DNA of 23,486 bases, taken from the IMG/VR virus record IMGVR_UViG_3300023184_007165, positions 1 to 23,486 of that record; one strand, written 5' to 3'. The notes below the pieces were generated by a model. That model did no database searches and had not been told where the DNA came from. It worked only from the letters and a program-made list of their open reading frames with translations. This stretch comes from a virus. Shown one piece after another: positions 7,012 through 16,777 of this stretch. The first letter of the stretch is position 1; every line of letters starts with the position of its first letter. A program made the position numbers and the translations under genes.

Positions 7012-10000
7012 TTAGTCGATCCAAGTGATGGTAACGTCTAATTTTGATGGATTCTTGCGGTTTTGAGCCACTGTAGTCTTAGCAATGTTTCCACAACCAT
7101 GACAGAATGTAGTATCCTTAACCTTGTTTGCTTCTCTGTTGCCACACTTAGGACAAACCATACCAACTGGTAATCTTAATTCAGCTGTTCTGTCAAAGTT
7201 TGGCATTGCAGTCTTAAGATAAACATCAGAATCAACAGTCGCTGCTAATCTAAATAATCCTCTTGCTTCAGCCATAGCTGGCATTCCAGCTGGAGCTGGT
7301 GCGCCTGGTGCAGGAGCGCCCATTGGACCGCCTACTGGAGCACCGGCTGGAGGCATTGGAGGCATTGCGCCAGCAGCCTCAGGAGCAGCACCCATTTCTT
7401 CTTCACCTTCAGGCTTTGCGCCTTCTTCCTTACCATTTGAAATAAGTTCAAGTGATTGGAGAATTTTGTATGCAGCACCACATGATTGACAGTCAGCATT
7501 TGAATCAGATATATTAACATCATCTGAACCACAAACTGGGCATACAGAACCCCAAGGCTTCTTATCACCAGGCTCAGAAACTGCGTCTAAATCTTCGCCA
7601 CCGGCTTCTCCACCAGGAGCTGCCATTGGGTCTGTTGTCATGGCACTCAAACCTGGACCAGCAAATGCGTTAGGATCTGCACCCATTTCACCACCCATAG
7701 GAGCTCCGCCCATTCCTGGTGCTCCACCTGGTGCAGCCATTTGTGCATATCTATTTAAAATATTATTTCTTCTTTGAACTTTTGCCATTCTGGCAGCATC
7801 AGACATGATTACAGGTTCTTCCATCGGGCCTTCCTCTGCCATTTCGCCACCCATTGTTGATTCAGCATTAAAGGATTTAGATGATCTGGAAGAAACAGAA
7901 GCTGTAATATCTCCAAATGCAGAAACGTTAAGGTCTGTGAAAGAGAATGTATTAGGGTCTACTTGAAAACCATGTCCTTGAAGAACTTCCATTGCTTTTT
8001 GTCTGAATGCATCCTCAAAGCCTTCATCGGCTGGCTTAACACCGCCAAGATCTTCTTCTCTGCAGACAAATCTGATAGTGTCAGACTTTTCTTGAGTAAC
8101 AGTCATAGCAGCTGTTCTTTCAGAGTTTTGCTTTGTTTCAACAGCCTTAACAACCAATCTTTCTGCTAAATCAGCATCTGAACAGAGTTTCTTAGCTGCA
8201 GTCACGATTGATTTTGTTGAAAGGTTGAAATTAGTAGCATAATCAGCTAACCAGCCGATAACATTTGTTGAAATGTCTGTTTTTGATGCAACTCTTTCGC
8301 CCCAGAATTCTCTTCTTGCTCTTGACTTGAGTCTTGCCTTTGTAGCACTTGCAGTTCTTGCCTTATTAACAGCAGCAACAAGAGACTTTTCATCCATCCC
8401 ATCAACTTCATCAACAACTTCATCAGGAGTTGCACCACTTTCTTCAGCTGACATTGCCATAGCAGAAACAGCTGATTTGAGGTCTTCTTTGGAAATAAGA
8501 TTTTCATCACCATCAACAGCGGATTGAAGAGCAGCCTTGAGTTCTTCTGATTTAGAAGGAGCACCCATTGCTTCGTCTGGTGAGCCAGCAGCTCCACCCA
8601 TAAGAAGTTCAGCCATTCTTGTAACGCCTTCTTTTGTCATTTCGTTTTCTTCAACTGCAACCTTAAGTGCTTCAGATAAATCAGCAGCAGAGATTGTTGA
8701 AGAAACTTCAGAACCAAGTTGTTCTAAAACAGCTGATACAGGACTTGAAGGCTCCATGTCTTTCTTGAAGAAATCAGCTCTTGCAGCATCATCTTCACGA
8801 ACATCTGCACCAGCAGCTGAAGTTTCAACCATTTCTGGAAGTTGAGCAATCTTAACAAGCTTTGCAGATGCTTCAATGATTTCATCAGGAGTGGAATAAG
8901 ATGCAACAACAGCTCTTCCTAAAGCTTTGATTGTAGATGCCATAACTTCATGAGCTGCAGCTGTTCCTTCTACTCTACACTTTTGAATTCTTTCATTAAG
9001 GCCTTCTTCAGAAACACCCTTATGAGCTTGTGCAACTAATTTTGATAATGCTTGCTTTACTTCAGCATCATTAACTTTATGACCATAGAGGCCAGCTGTT
9101 GATAAAGCAGCTTCGCCAAACTCAGCATCATCTGATCTTGAGCTATAGAAGTTACCATCAAGCTCTTCTTCTCTCACAGTCATACCATCGTTAGTTTTGT
9201 GATGTGATGCAACACCTTCGCCTAAAGACTTATAGCTAACACCTTTGCGATCACTCTCAAGTTCAACTTCCTTTACTTCGTGTGAAATGCTAGGAGCCTT
9301 GAGTGCAGTCTTAACAAAACCAGAAAGATCCTTAAGAAGATCTGCTGCAACTCTAGCGCCTTGTCCGCTTTCCATTGCAACGAGTTGGTTTTCATTTAAG
9401 ATTGGTTCCCAGCTAACTTTTTTACCATCTCTAAAACCTGCAATAGTTCCATCTGTAGAAAGAACTACACGGTTTCCAGCCCCATCTTCAACCTTAAAAT
9501 CGATTGTCACGGCGGCTGCTAATTTTTTGCGCTGTTCTTGCGCTATTTTAGCAAAATGATCCATTTGATTATTTCCCTCCGCCCTTAACGAATGGGGCGT
9601 ATTATTTCTAATATTTTTGTTTCGTTCATTAGCTAATCTAATAACGTCCTGAGTAACAGAAGCAGTAGCTGACTTATCACCTAAAGCTTCTTTAAGATTC
9701 ACTAAACTTTTTGAAAACTTTTCAAAATTTGATTCTTTTCTCGAGTTAGTGCTTGCAAAAACTTCTCTTCTACCATCACGAGAAGCCCATACCAAATGAT
9801 GTGATCTAGAAGAAGCTAATGCAACTCCACTTCCCACAGCATTATCAAACATAGAAGGCTCAACCATTTTTCCTACATTTCCAGCAGGCATATAGTTTGC
9901 TTGTTGGACATTAGCTGCAGGTTGTTGAGCTTGTTGCTGTTGTAGCTGTTGTTGGTTTAATGCCTGTGGTGCTTGACCTGAACCGACATCAATACCATCA

Positions 10001-11177
10001 TCAATCATGTCTTGCATGGTTGATTGGAGGTCTGCCATAGACTTAGTGATTTTGCCTACATGGGCTAAGTCAACATTATCTTTTCTGGCAAACATATTCA
10101 TCACAGCAACTTCTAAGAAATTGAGTGAAAGATTAATCATATCCAAGATATTTAAACCAGTTCTTGGATCGATACCTAAAGCACCTAAAACTGCATTGAC
10201 TGTAGAATTTTGATTAGCTCCTTCTCCAGCCATCAAAGGACCACCCACAAGTGTTCCAGCTGTTTGTGCTAATCTAAGAGCAGTTTTTGTAGTACTTTCT
10301 GCAACTCTTAAAGAATTCTCATATTCACTTCTATAATGTACTGGTGCGCCTTGTTGAGCTATAACAATGTTTGAAAGAATCTCACTTGCTTTCTTTTCAA
10401 CTTCACCGGCTGCACTTAAAACTTCATCAACATCATAAATCTCTTGGATTTCGCAAGTATCAAAAGCTCCATCACCAACACAAGAAAGTTCGATAAATTT
10501 TAAATCATAGTTGTATTCAAAAATAGGCTTGTTATTATCTGGGTCTTTTTTACCTTTCCATTTTTTAAGACAGGAACAATATTCTTTCTCTGTGTATGCC
10601 TTGTTTCCACATTTTGAACAAGTACCATAAGCAACAGAACATCCCATAGAAACATCGTGAATAACACCAGTACGAATGTTTCTTGCAATATCAGGATAAG
10701 CTTCTTCGTCTACAAAGAAAGTACAATAGACACAGTTTTCTTTTTCGTCCCATTCAGCATAAACCACCATACCTTTAGCTTGTTCAATATCATCATTTTT
10801 GTGGTTGGTATAAATTGGAACGCCTTCAAAAGTTTTATATGCTGGGATTTTTTCGCCTTTAATTTCTGCTTCTTTTAATAGTTCTTCTTTTGAAAAATAG
10901 TCGCCATTATGATTGACAGTATCAGCATCAATAGCTCTGGCACGAACCCATAGAAGTTTGGCATCCTTACGTGCCTTCATTTCTTTGACAATATCGAAAT
11001 CTTTGTATTTTTCAAGTACGTCTGAAGGATCTGCGTAAAGAGATTGTAATCCGATTTTAGCTGCTTCTCTCATCTGTTTGGAAGCAGTTTTAAGCATATG
11101 TTCTCTTGCAGTATTTCTGTCTTCGGTGGTTAAAAAACTATTAATTGTAATAGGACCACCTTTGGCAACTCTATACA
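7012..11177 (-). CDS. Giant prohead protease-scaffold fusion with zinc ribbons
   Basis: Counted from the ATG at 11177 the protein has 1388 residues. Residues about 75-255 resemble the herpesvirus/phage prohead protease fold: candidate catalytic H126 in Y-T-N-H-K and S177 in H-D-V-S-M-G, followed by a Cys-rich insertion (C187, C190, C201, C203) and a closing F-I-E-L-S-C strand. The rest is long and mostly helical: a Q-rich stretch near 405-425, Ala/Glu-rich helices, Gly/Pro/Met-rich linkers near 1140-1190 and 1266-1302, and two C-x2-C...C-x2-C zinc ribbons near 1213-1234 and 1342-1363. Ordinary prohead proteases have 200-300 residues, so it probably joins protease and internal scaffold (inference). 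An in-frame TTG at 11199 is less likely; AGGAG stands 12 bases before the chosen ATG. Confidence 0.75.
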
Positions 11178-11276
11178 TAAGTAAAAATTTCTCCTGCAAT
11201 CATTTTTATGCTGAAATAATTAGACATTATTATTGGTTTTTGTTCTGAATAAATGCTTAAATTTCCTGTTTAAAAG

Positions 11277-11305
11277 AAAAAACCTATCTCGACGATAGGT
11301 TTTTT
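11277..11305 (-). terminator. Intrinsic terminator after the portal gene
   Basis: AAAAAACCTATC (11277-11288) pairs perfectly with GATAGGTTTTTT (11294-11305) around a 5-base loop. On the minus strand the hairpin ends in six U, 20 bases past the portal stop. It separates the portal operon from the protease gene. No clear promoter was found in the remaining 99 bases before the protease ATG. Confidence 0.9.
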
Positions 11306-11324
11306 GTACAGAAGATTTGAGAGT

Positions 11325-13697
11325 TTAAATCTTTTCTTCTTCTGGGTTTGCATTTTTTGAAGCACCAGTTTTCTTTCTAATAGCTTGCATTATTACATTT
11401 AATACATCTTGTGGATGGTCATTTAATTCTTTGTCTGTGAATCTTAAAATAATCCAACCATTAGATGCAAGTTCGATGTCTCTTCTCTTATCTTTGGCGA
11501 TTTTTTCAGGATTGTTATGCCAAATTTCACCATCAGCTTCAATTCCAATTTTAAGATTAGGAATAGCTGCATCAAGTTGGTAATCCATTGTTGGTCCTGC
11601 AGCATATTGTGCATATAATGGATAAGGCATATTTAAAGAAAGCATCAAACCATAAAGTTTCTTTTCGATAGAAGTAAACATTTGAGGTGCTGGTTTTTCA
11701 AATTTTTTCTTAGCAAATACCTCTCTTGTTTCTGGAGCTGATTGAATATAATGCATTTCTTGTTGAGCATAATAGTTAACAGGAGTACAGTTATCTCCTC
11801 CAAATGGCTGTGGAATAATAATGCCACCAAAACCATCATATTCTTCAGGTAATGAGCCTAAATAAGCACGACCAGAAACGGGAGTTAAGCTTCTAATAAA
11901 ACCTTCATGCGCTGCTGATTTAAATCTTCTTCCAGCAATCCTCATGTTCATAAGTTTTGAAGAAGAATTTAATCTTTCTGTGTAGATATCATTTACGATG
12001 GTTGATGCTAATCTATAGTTATCAGTTGGACTTGATGCCATAGGCATTCCACCCATTGGAGGAGCTGCCATCCCACCTGGAGGCGGTGGTGTTAATCCCA
12101 TACCTGGAGCACCCATTCCCATATCGCCACCAGCACCAGGAGCACCAAAACCTTGACCAGTTACGTCACCAGATTGAAAGCCAGTATTTAAATCAGTATT
12201 TCCAAGGGCTGGATTTTGAACAAAGTTAGCTCCTTGCTCAAATCTTAACCTTTCAATTTCTTGGTCTGGGTCTAATCCAAATGCTTCAATAAGAGTCATA
12301 TTGGAAATAACTCCATTGGTATTAGCAGTAACCATCATTTGAAGTTTGCCAGTATCATCTCTTAATTGAAGATCATCGAATTTGATAGTAGGAAAGATGA
12401 TTTCTTCTTGCCCTCTTTCACCTTCAATAGTAAAACCATTCCATTCAGCTACTGGTTTGAAAACACATTCCTCAACCCATCTTGCTACTTCTCTTCTGAA
12501 TGTCTCTAGTCTTTGAGCCATTGCAAGAAGACCAACTTGAGCATTACCATATGTTGGACCTTCACCATTAAGAAGAGCTTTATTAAGCATAACACCATCT
12601 AAGATTTCTTGGTCAATAAGCTCATATTCATTAGTTAATTGAAGTACTTTTCCAGAAGCTCCAACGTAATCAAAGTCAAAAGCATGGTGAGTGACAAGAG
12701 TAAGGTTAGGGTCGTTAGCAATTGCAGCCAATTCATCTTGGACAGAGTCGAGGTCTTCTTGTGATGCTGGTCTTTGATCATTTCCTACTTTGACAACTTT
12801 AACAGGGAGGATATGTCTTTCTGCAACAATCCATTGAGATTGTCTTAACTTATCTTTATATGCTAATGTAGGGAACAATGGACGAATCAAAGGAGTTCCA
12901 TAGTCTTCCCATGGATTTGAACCATGCTTAAAGTGATGAATAGAAATCGGATTAAGCTTGATTGGCTCTCCTCTGATTATAAGTTTCTTTACACTATCAG
13001 GAATAGCATCATAAAGTTCTTTTGGTTGTCTTTCGTTAACAATCTTCATTTCTTCAGGAGATGGACGATAGACATACATTCCTGGTTGATCAATAAGACC
13101 TGGAGATTTTAAAACTGCATCAGGGTTAAGAATAGAAACGGATCTCCAAGAAGCTCCATCATGTTTACATTCTTCATTCTTCTCTTCATCCCAGTTAGAG
13201 CCATGGCAATGTTCACAGTCAATAGAGAGAAGTACAAAAGCATCTCCAAGTAAGTGATAAACCTTGGATATTTCTGGCAACCATTTTTGAAAGTTAAGTC
13301 TTTGAGTTAGTTTTTCAAAATAGTCTTTAACATATGAAGATGAACATTCTAACTTCCATCCAGAGAAAGGATAGTTGGTATAGAAGTTGATTGCAGCAGA
13401 GATTTTTGGTTCGTTATTTCTCCACCAGTTAGCCCATAAATAAACTTCACGGCGAGCATTTGGAATCTGGAATGAAGAAGGAGTAAGAAATGGTGAGTAA
13501 AAGTTAGGTGCGGTGGTCATTGTATTATTACCACCGGATGCAGTTTTTTGATTTACTGAAGGTCCTAAGCCTGAAGTAATCCTTGAGTTTGCATATTGTC
13601 TGTCAAACTCAGCTGAACCTAATACTCTTTCTCCAGTTACGTTATGTGCTGCTGTTTTAAGAACTTTGGCTAATGAAGGCGAATCTTTGGAACTCAT
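11325..13697 (-). CDS. Portal protein with C-terminal DUF559/Vsr-like nuclease domain
   Basis: The 790-aa protein has a phage portal core (about 65-500): an N-terminal wing with W-A-N-W-W-R-N-N-E-P (88-97), Y-x-L-L-G-D-A-F (147-154), I-H-H-F-K-H-G-S (253-260) and a long clip/stem region to about 490. C161-x2-C164...C177-x-H179 in the wing may bind zinc. A Gly/Pro/Met-rich linker (505-555) and a helical segment follow. Residues 673-775 match DUF559, a Vsr-like PD-(D/E)xK endonuclease fold: D709, then E720-A-D722-G, H727, basic D-K-R-R-D (736-740) and G-W-I-I-L-R-F (747-753). The acidic site looks intact. The portal forms the dodecameric DNA gate bound by terminase. Shine-Dalgarno is poor; the ATG follows the upstream stop by 22 bases. 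Confidence 0.85.
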   Translation of the reverse strand: MSSKDSPSLAKVLKTAAHNVTGERVLGSAEFDRQYANSRITSGLGPSVNQKTASGGNNTMTTAPNFYSPFLTPSSFQIPNARREVYLWANWWRNNEPKISAAINFYTNYPFSGWKLECSSSYVKDYFEKLTQRLNFQKWLPEISKVYHLLGDAFVLLSIDCEHCHGSNWDEEKNEECKHDGASWRSVSILNPDAVLKSPGLIDQPGMYVYRPSPEEMKIVNERQPKELYDAIPDSVKKLIIRGEPIKLNPISIHHFKHGSNPWEDYGTPLIRPLFPTLAYKDKLRQSQWIVAERHILPVKVVKVGNDQRPASQEDLDSVQDELAAIANDPNLTLVTHHAFDFDYVGASGKVLQLTNEYELIDQEILDGVMLNKALLNGEGPTYGNAQVGLLAMAQRLETFRREVARWVEECVFKPVAEWNGFTIEGERGQEEIIFPTIKFDDLQLRDDTGKLQMMVTANTNGVISNMTLIEAFGLDPDQEIERLRFEQGANFVQNPALGNTDLNTGFQSGDVTGQGFGAPGAGGDMGMGAPGMGLTPPPPGGMAAPPMGGMPMASSPTDNYRLASTIVNDIYTERLNSSSKLMNMRIAGRRFKSAAHEGFIRSLTPVSGRAYLGSLPEEYDGFGGIIIPQPFGGDNCTPVNYYAQQEMHYIQSAPETREVFAKKKFEKPAPQMFTSIEKKLYGLMLSLNMPYPLYAQYAAGPTMDYQLDAAIPNLKIGIEADGEIWHNNPEKIAKDKRRDIELASNGWIILRFTDKELNDHPQDVLNVIMQAIRKKTGASKNANPEEEKI

Positions 13698-13719
13698 GAT
13701 CTAATTTATACCTACATTT

Positions 13720-14274
13720 TTAAATTAATGTTTGATTTGCAGGTAAGTCTCCCATGAATAAAGCAGCTCCTTTGCCAGAAGCAAATGCAGCTGGTTGTCC
13801 AATACCTGTTTGTAATGGTTTACCTGTTTGTGCTGCTTGGGATTGCATATTTATAGGCTCTACATTATTATTTTGATGTCTTGACCCTTCTAATTGCTCT
13901 TCAATAGATGTATTTTCTGGAGCATGATGGAATGGAGATTGCCTTCTATGAGAGTTTGAAGACATTTGATCTCCAAAAGTGCCAGAATTAGAATCATCAG
14001 AAGCTTCACTACCACCAATATGATGAGGCCTTTTGATTAAGATATCCCAGAGTTCTTTTTGTTGATCTACAGACATTTCATAATAATCTTCTAATGTCTG
14101 CCCCATTTCTTCTAAGATGAATCGAAGTTCAGTGTTTAAAGCTTCATAACCATTATGTTGAGGAACAAATGTTTCAACTTGTTCTAATGGATTTCCACCA
14201 TCATTAACTGGAAGAAGAGGAGCAGCTTTTATTGCTCCTCCTCCGATATTTTGTTGGGATAATCTGTACCACAT
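13720..14274 (-). CDS. Uncharacterised head-module protein, 184 aa
   Basis: No family is recognised. The N-terminus M-W-Y-R-L-S-Q resembles short tags on other proteins here (the protease starts M-Y-R-V-A-K). A helical segment (about 42-82, N-G-Y-E-A-L to L-W-D-I-L) is followed by a low-complexity Ser/Asn/His/Gln-rich region and T-S-I-E-E-Q-L (122-128), a motif shared with two neighbours. There is no signal peptide or membrane segment. The gene lies 1 base after the 523-aa gene and 22 bases before the portal, so it is co-transcribed with virion genes and may be a portal- or neck-associated structural protein (inference from position). Confidence 0.6.
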   Translation of the reverse strand: MWYRLSQQNIGGGAIKAAPLLPVNDGGNPLEQVETFVPQHNGYEALNTELRFILEEMGQTLEDYYEMSVDQQKELWDILIKRPHHIGGSEASDDSNSGTFGDQMSSNSHRRQSPFHHAPENTSIEEQLEGSRHQNNNVEPINMQSQAAQTGKPLQTGIGQPAAFASGKGAALFMGDLPANQTLI

Positions 14275-14275
14275 T

Positions 14276-15847
14276 TTAGTCTTCTCTTGATTGTTCTAAG
14301 ATATAGTCTAAACCTAACTGATCAGCAAAATGTTTTAAATCTTCATCTGCAAATTGATGTCCCCAATCAGCATCTTCACCCAAAAGAGTTTCGATATTCT
14401 TATCAATATCTTTATTAGTTCTCTTCTCTTCTAAATGTGAATCAAATGACTTTAAATCATCCTTTTTTTTAGCTGTTTTGTTCAATGTATGGGAGATAGA
14501 ATCATCAGCACCATCACCAGCATCGTCATTAATTTCTTTAATAACATGTACTGGTTTTTCTTTCATTTCATTAACCATATGAAGGGTGGAATCTTCTTGG
14601 TCACCTTTTTGATCATAAAGGCCAGCATTATCAGATAAATTATCTTCAATAACATCTGTTTCTTCAACTTTGTTATTGTATTTTTCAACAAGTCTATCAA
14701 ATAAAGATTTCTTAACTTCTTCTCTATTTGGGAGTTGTTCTTCAATAGTTTTAGTATGATTTGTTTGAGAAAGCTTTACATGTTGATTTAATTTCTTATC
14801 ATCAACTGTATGGCCATATTGAACAGCTTTTAAATCAGAGAGTTGTTTTTCTCTATTATCTGTTTGATTGACATCTTTCTTTCTAAGTTTAGCTGCTTCG
14901 AGATCACTTTCTTCAAATAATCTTTCATAGCCAACTTCATCATCATGTCTCTTTCTCTTGCCTTCTTCAATATTTAAAAGATTGGCTTCATTATCAGGAT
15001 GTCTTGTGGTGTCCAATCTACCCATAACAACATCATGAGTTTGGAATGATTTTTTAATCCAAGTTTGATAGTTACAAGAAACTGAACCATCTTTAGATAC
15101 TTTTGAATCAATGCAGTTATGTCTACATTTTGAAACTTCCATTGGCACTGCTTGACCATTAATGTAAATACCTTTAGGGCACATTAAATAAGGCTCGCCA
15201 TCTTGTGTAGCTAAAGTGGTATATGCAACTCTGGTATTTCTTGGAGTTGAATAAGATTCGTACATATTCTTAACGATTTCTGCAGCACGGGATAAAAATA
15301 CATATCCACCAGCGCTAATCATTTTTTCAACATCATCAAGTGCAACCATTTCTTTCTTGTTTGCAATCTTCATAAGGGACTCAACACCACAAAGAGATTC
15401 TCCTTGGTGGAATCCTCTTGAAGAAGTTCTCATTTTGGATGCAGTTCTTTCAAGTTTTACTGCTTCATTGTTAATATCCAAAGCAGATTGTAAAGATGCA
15501 AAAATATTTCTAAGTTCTTTTCTTACTAATGCTAATCTTGTTTCTTGTAAAGTACTTGCAAGATGATGCATTGCTTTAGAAATATCATCTGGTGAATCAA
15601 TCTTGAAAATCTTAACTACATGCTTAGGACCGCCCATATTCATAAACTTATCTACGATTGGATCTGAATGGTCAAAATCATGGTCATTAAGTAAGTGAAA
15701 AGGGGTTTCCATGGTTGGTGCTTTTGGAATATTACTCATTACATCATTGAGCATATTTAAAATTCCATTACCACCAATAAGCTTATCTACAACTTTAGGG
15801 TTATGAGAGTGTAATTTTGTTTTTATAGTATAGTTTTTATTATCCAT
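14276..15847 (-). CDS. Uncharacterised head-module protein with Cys cluster, 523 aa
   Basis: No family is recognised. The N-terminal half is helical (about 85-200). C223, C241, C245 and C258 lie in an arrangement that could bind zinc. The C-terminal half is highly charged, low in structure and rich in Lys, Glu, Asp and Asn, with T-I-E-E-Q-L (367-372) and N-K-T-A-K-K, a K-x-A motif. Length and position, among genes packed with 1-5 base gaps, fit an internal or minor head protein. No enzyme motif, signal peptide or membrane segment is visible. The start codon follows the previous stop by 5 bases. Confidence 0.6.
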   Translation of the reverse strand: MDNKNYTIKTKLHSHNPKVVDKLIGGNGILNMLNDVMSNIPKAPTMETPFHLLNDHDFDHSDPIVDKFMNMGGPKHVVKIFKIDSPDDISKAMHHLASTLQETRLALVRKELRNIFASLQSALDINNEAVKLERTASKMRTSSRGFHQGESLCGVESLMKIANKKEMVALDDVEKMISAGGYVFLSRAAEIVKNMYESYSTPRNTRVAYTTLATQDGEPYLMCPKGIYINGQAVPMEVSKCRHNCIDSKVSKDGSVSCNYQTWIKKSFQTHDVVMGRLDTTRHPDNEANLLNIEEGKRKRHDDEVGYERLFEESDLEAAKLRKKDVNQTDNREKQLSDLKAVQYGHTVDDKKLNQHVKLSQTNHTKTIEEQLPNREEVKKSLFDRLVEKYNNKVEETDVIEDNLSDNAGLYDQKGDQEDSTLHMVNEMKEKPVHVIKEINDDAGDGADDSISHTLNKTAKKKDDLKSFDSHLEEKRTNKDIDKNIETLLGEDADWGHQFADEDLKHFADQLGLDYILEQSRED

Positions 15848-15852
15848 AGTTA

Positions 15853-16776
15853 TTAACCTAAGTCTAGTTCCTCAAGGCTCTCCCCTCTATTTTTCAATTC
15901 TGTTTTAATCTTTTTCAACTCTGCTGCAGCACCATCTTTACTGGCTGCATCTTTGTCATCCAAAAGACCATCGAGATAGTAAGCATTGTAGATAAGTTCA
16001 GCAGTAGATCTCTTTTCCCAATTTGGTTCTGTATCGTAGTCATATGCAGCAGTTTTAACATTGACTTCTGCAGATGCTTTCTTTTCTTCTTTTTCTTCTT
16101 TTTCTTCTTTTACTTTTTTATCATCATTACTATCTTGTTTTTTCTTCTTGTTATAATCTCTAACGATATCAACAGCTCTTTCAATGGTTTCATTACCCCA
16201 GAACTTTTGTTTTGCTAAATATCTAACAATATCTTTCTTTTCGATACCATGATCTAATAACTTACCTACTTTCCCCATTAAAACACGGAAAGGATTACCT
16301 CTAGTCTTCTTTTTCTTTTTAATTTGTGCTTCTCTGTTATTAAATGACATAGTTTTGGTACCCGCTGTATGATGATTATTGTGCTTTTCTTCATGCTCTA
16401 GATGGCTAAGTTTATTCATCATCCTTTCTGCTAACTGTTGTGCAGTTGGATCATATTCACCAGTGCTTGGATCTTTAGTCCTTTTTCTTGGATCTTGAGC
16501 CATATCGATTGCAGTTATAATTTGTGAAACTCTCTTTTTATATTCTGGTCTTGTTATTCTTTCAATAATCTCTTCAAGATCAGATTTATATTCTTTAAGA
16601 GTTTCATTTTCTGATTGGACAACTTTTCTAAGTAAAGCAATCATTTCCTTTTTAGTAACACCAGATGAGTCTGAACTCATGCCAGAACCATCTGCTCCAG
16701 CAACATTTAAATCAATATTATTGATTCCTGAAGCTGGATTAGATGCAATACCAGAAAAAGAAAACTTTTTGTCCAT
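15853..16776 (-). CDS. Uncharacterised coiled-coil head-module protein, 307 aa
   Basis: No family is recognised. A Gly/Ser/Asn-rich N-terminus (1-40) is followed by a long charged helix (about 42-95) with coiled-coil character, a basic Lys-rich region (150-165), a helical domain (167-215) and a K-E-E tandem repeat encoded by 9-base DNA repeats. The tail carries V-K-T-A-A and D-A-A-S-K motifs. The ATG at 16776 is preferred; an in-frame TTG at 16791 overlaps the upstream gene, whereas the ATG follows its stop by 1 base, the same spacing as between the 523- and 184-aa genes. Probably a minor virion or assembly protein (inference). Confidence 0.6.
   Translation of the reverse strand: MDKKFSFSGIASNPASGINNIDLNVAGADGSGMSSDSSGVTKKEMIALLRKVVQSENETLKEYKSDLEEIIERITRPEYKKRVSQIITAIDMAQDPRKRTKDPSTGEYDPTAQQLAERMMNKLSHLEHEEKHNNHHTAGTKTMSFNNREAQIKKKKKTRGNPFRVLMGKVGKLLDHGIEKKDIVRYLAKQKFWGNETIERAVDIVRDYNKKKKQDSNDDKKVKEEKEEKEEKKASAEVNVKTAAYDYDTEPNWEKRSTAELIYNAYYLDGLLDDKDAASKDGAAAELKKIKTELKNRGESLEELDLG
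16086..16111 (-). repeat. 9-bp tandem repeat encoding K-E-E units
   Basis: Three consecutive copies of CTTCTTTTT (the last slightly truncated) lie inside the 307-aa gene and encode E-E-K steps on the minus strand. Such a run could change length by replication slippage without breaking the frame. Confidence 0.7.
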
Positions 16777-16777
16777 A

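Noticed and set aside
9901-9960. Repeat-like TTGTTG/CTGTTG run, considered as a tandem repeat array
   Set aside because: It is the Gln-rich linker of the protease-scaffold protein with irregular units, with no sign of a CRISPR or mobile element.
11171-11227. 18-aa upstream ORF whose stop overlaps the protease start
   Set aside because: It has no Shine-Dalgarno and no recognisable composition, and is short enough to occur by chance. A leader peptide role cannot be supported.
13704-13710. TATAAAT resembling a T4-type late promoter before the portal
   Set aside because: It is only about 7 bases from the ATG, lies within a tight operon, and the same element is not seen before other late genes. 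In AT-rich DNA this match is expected by chance.
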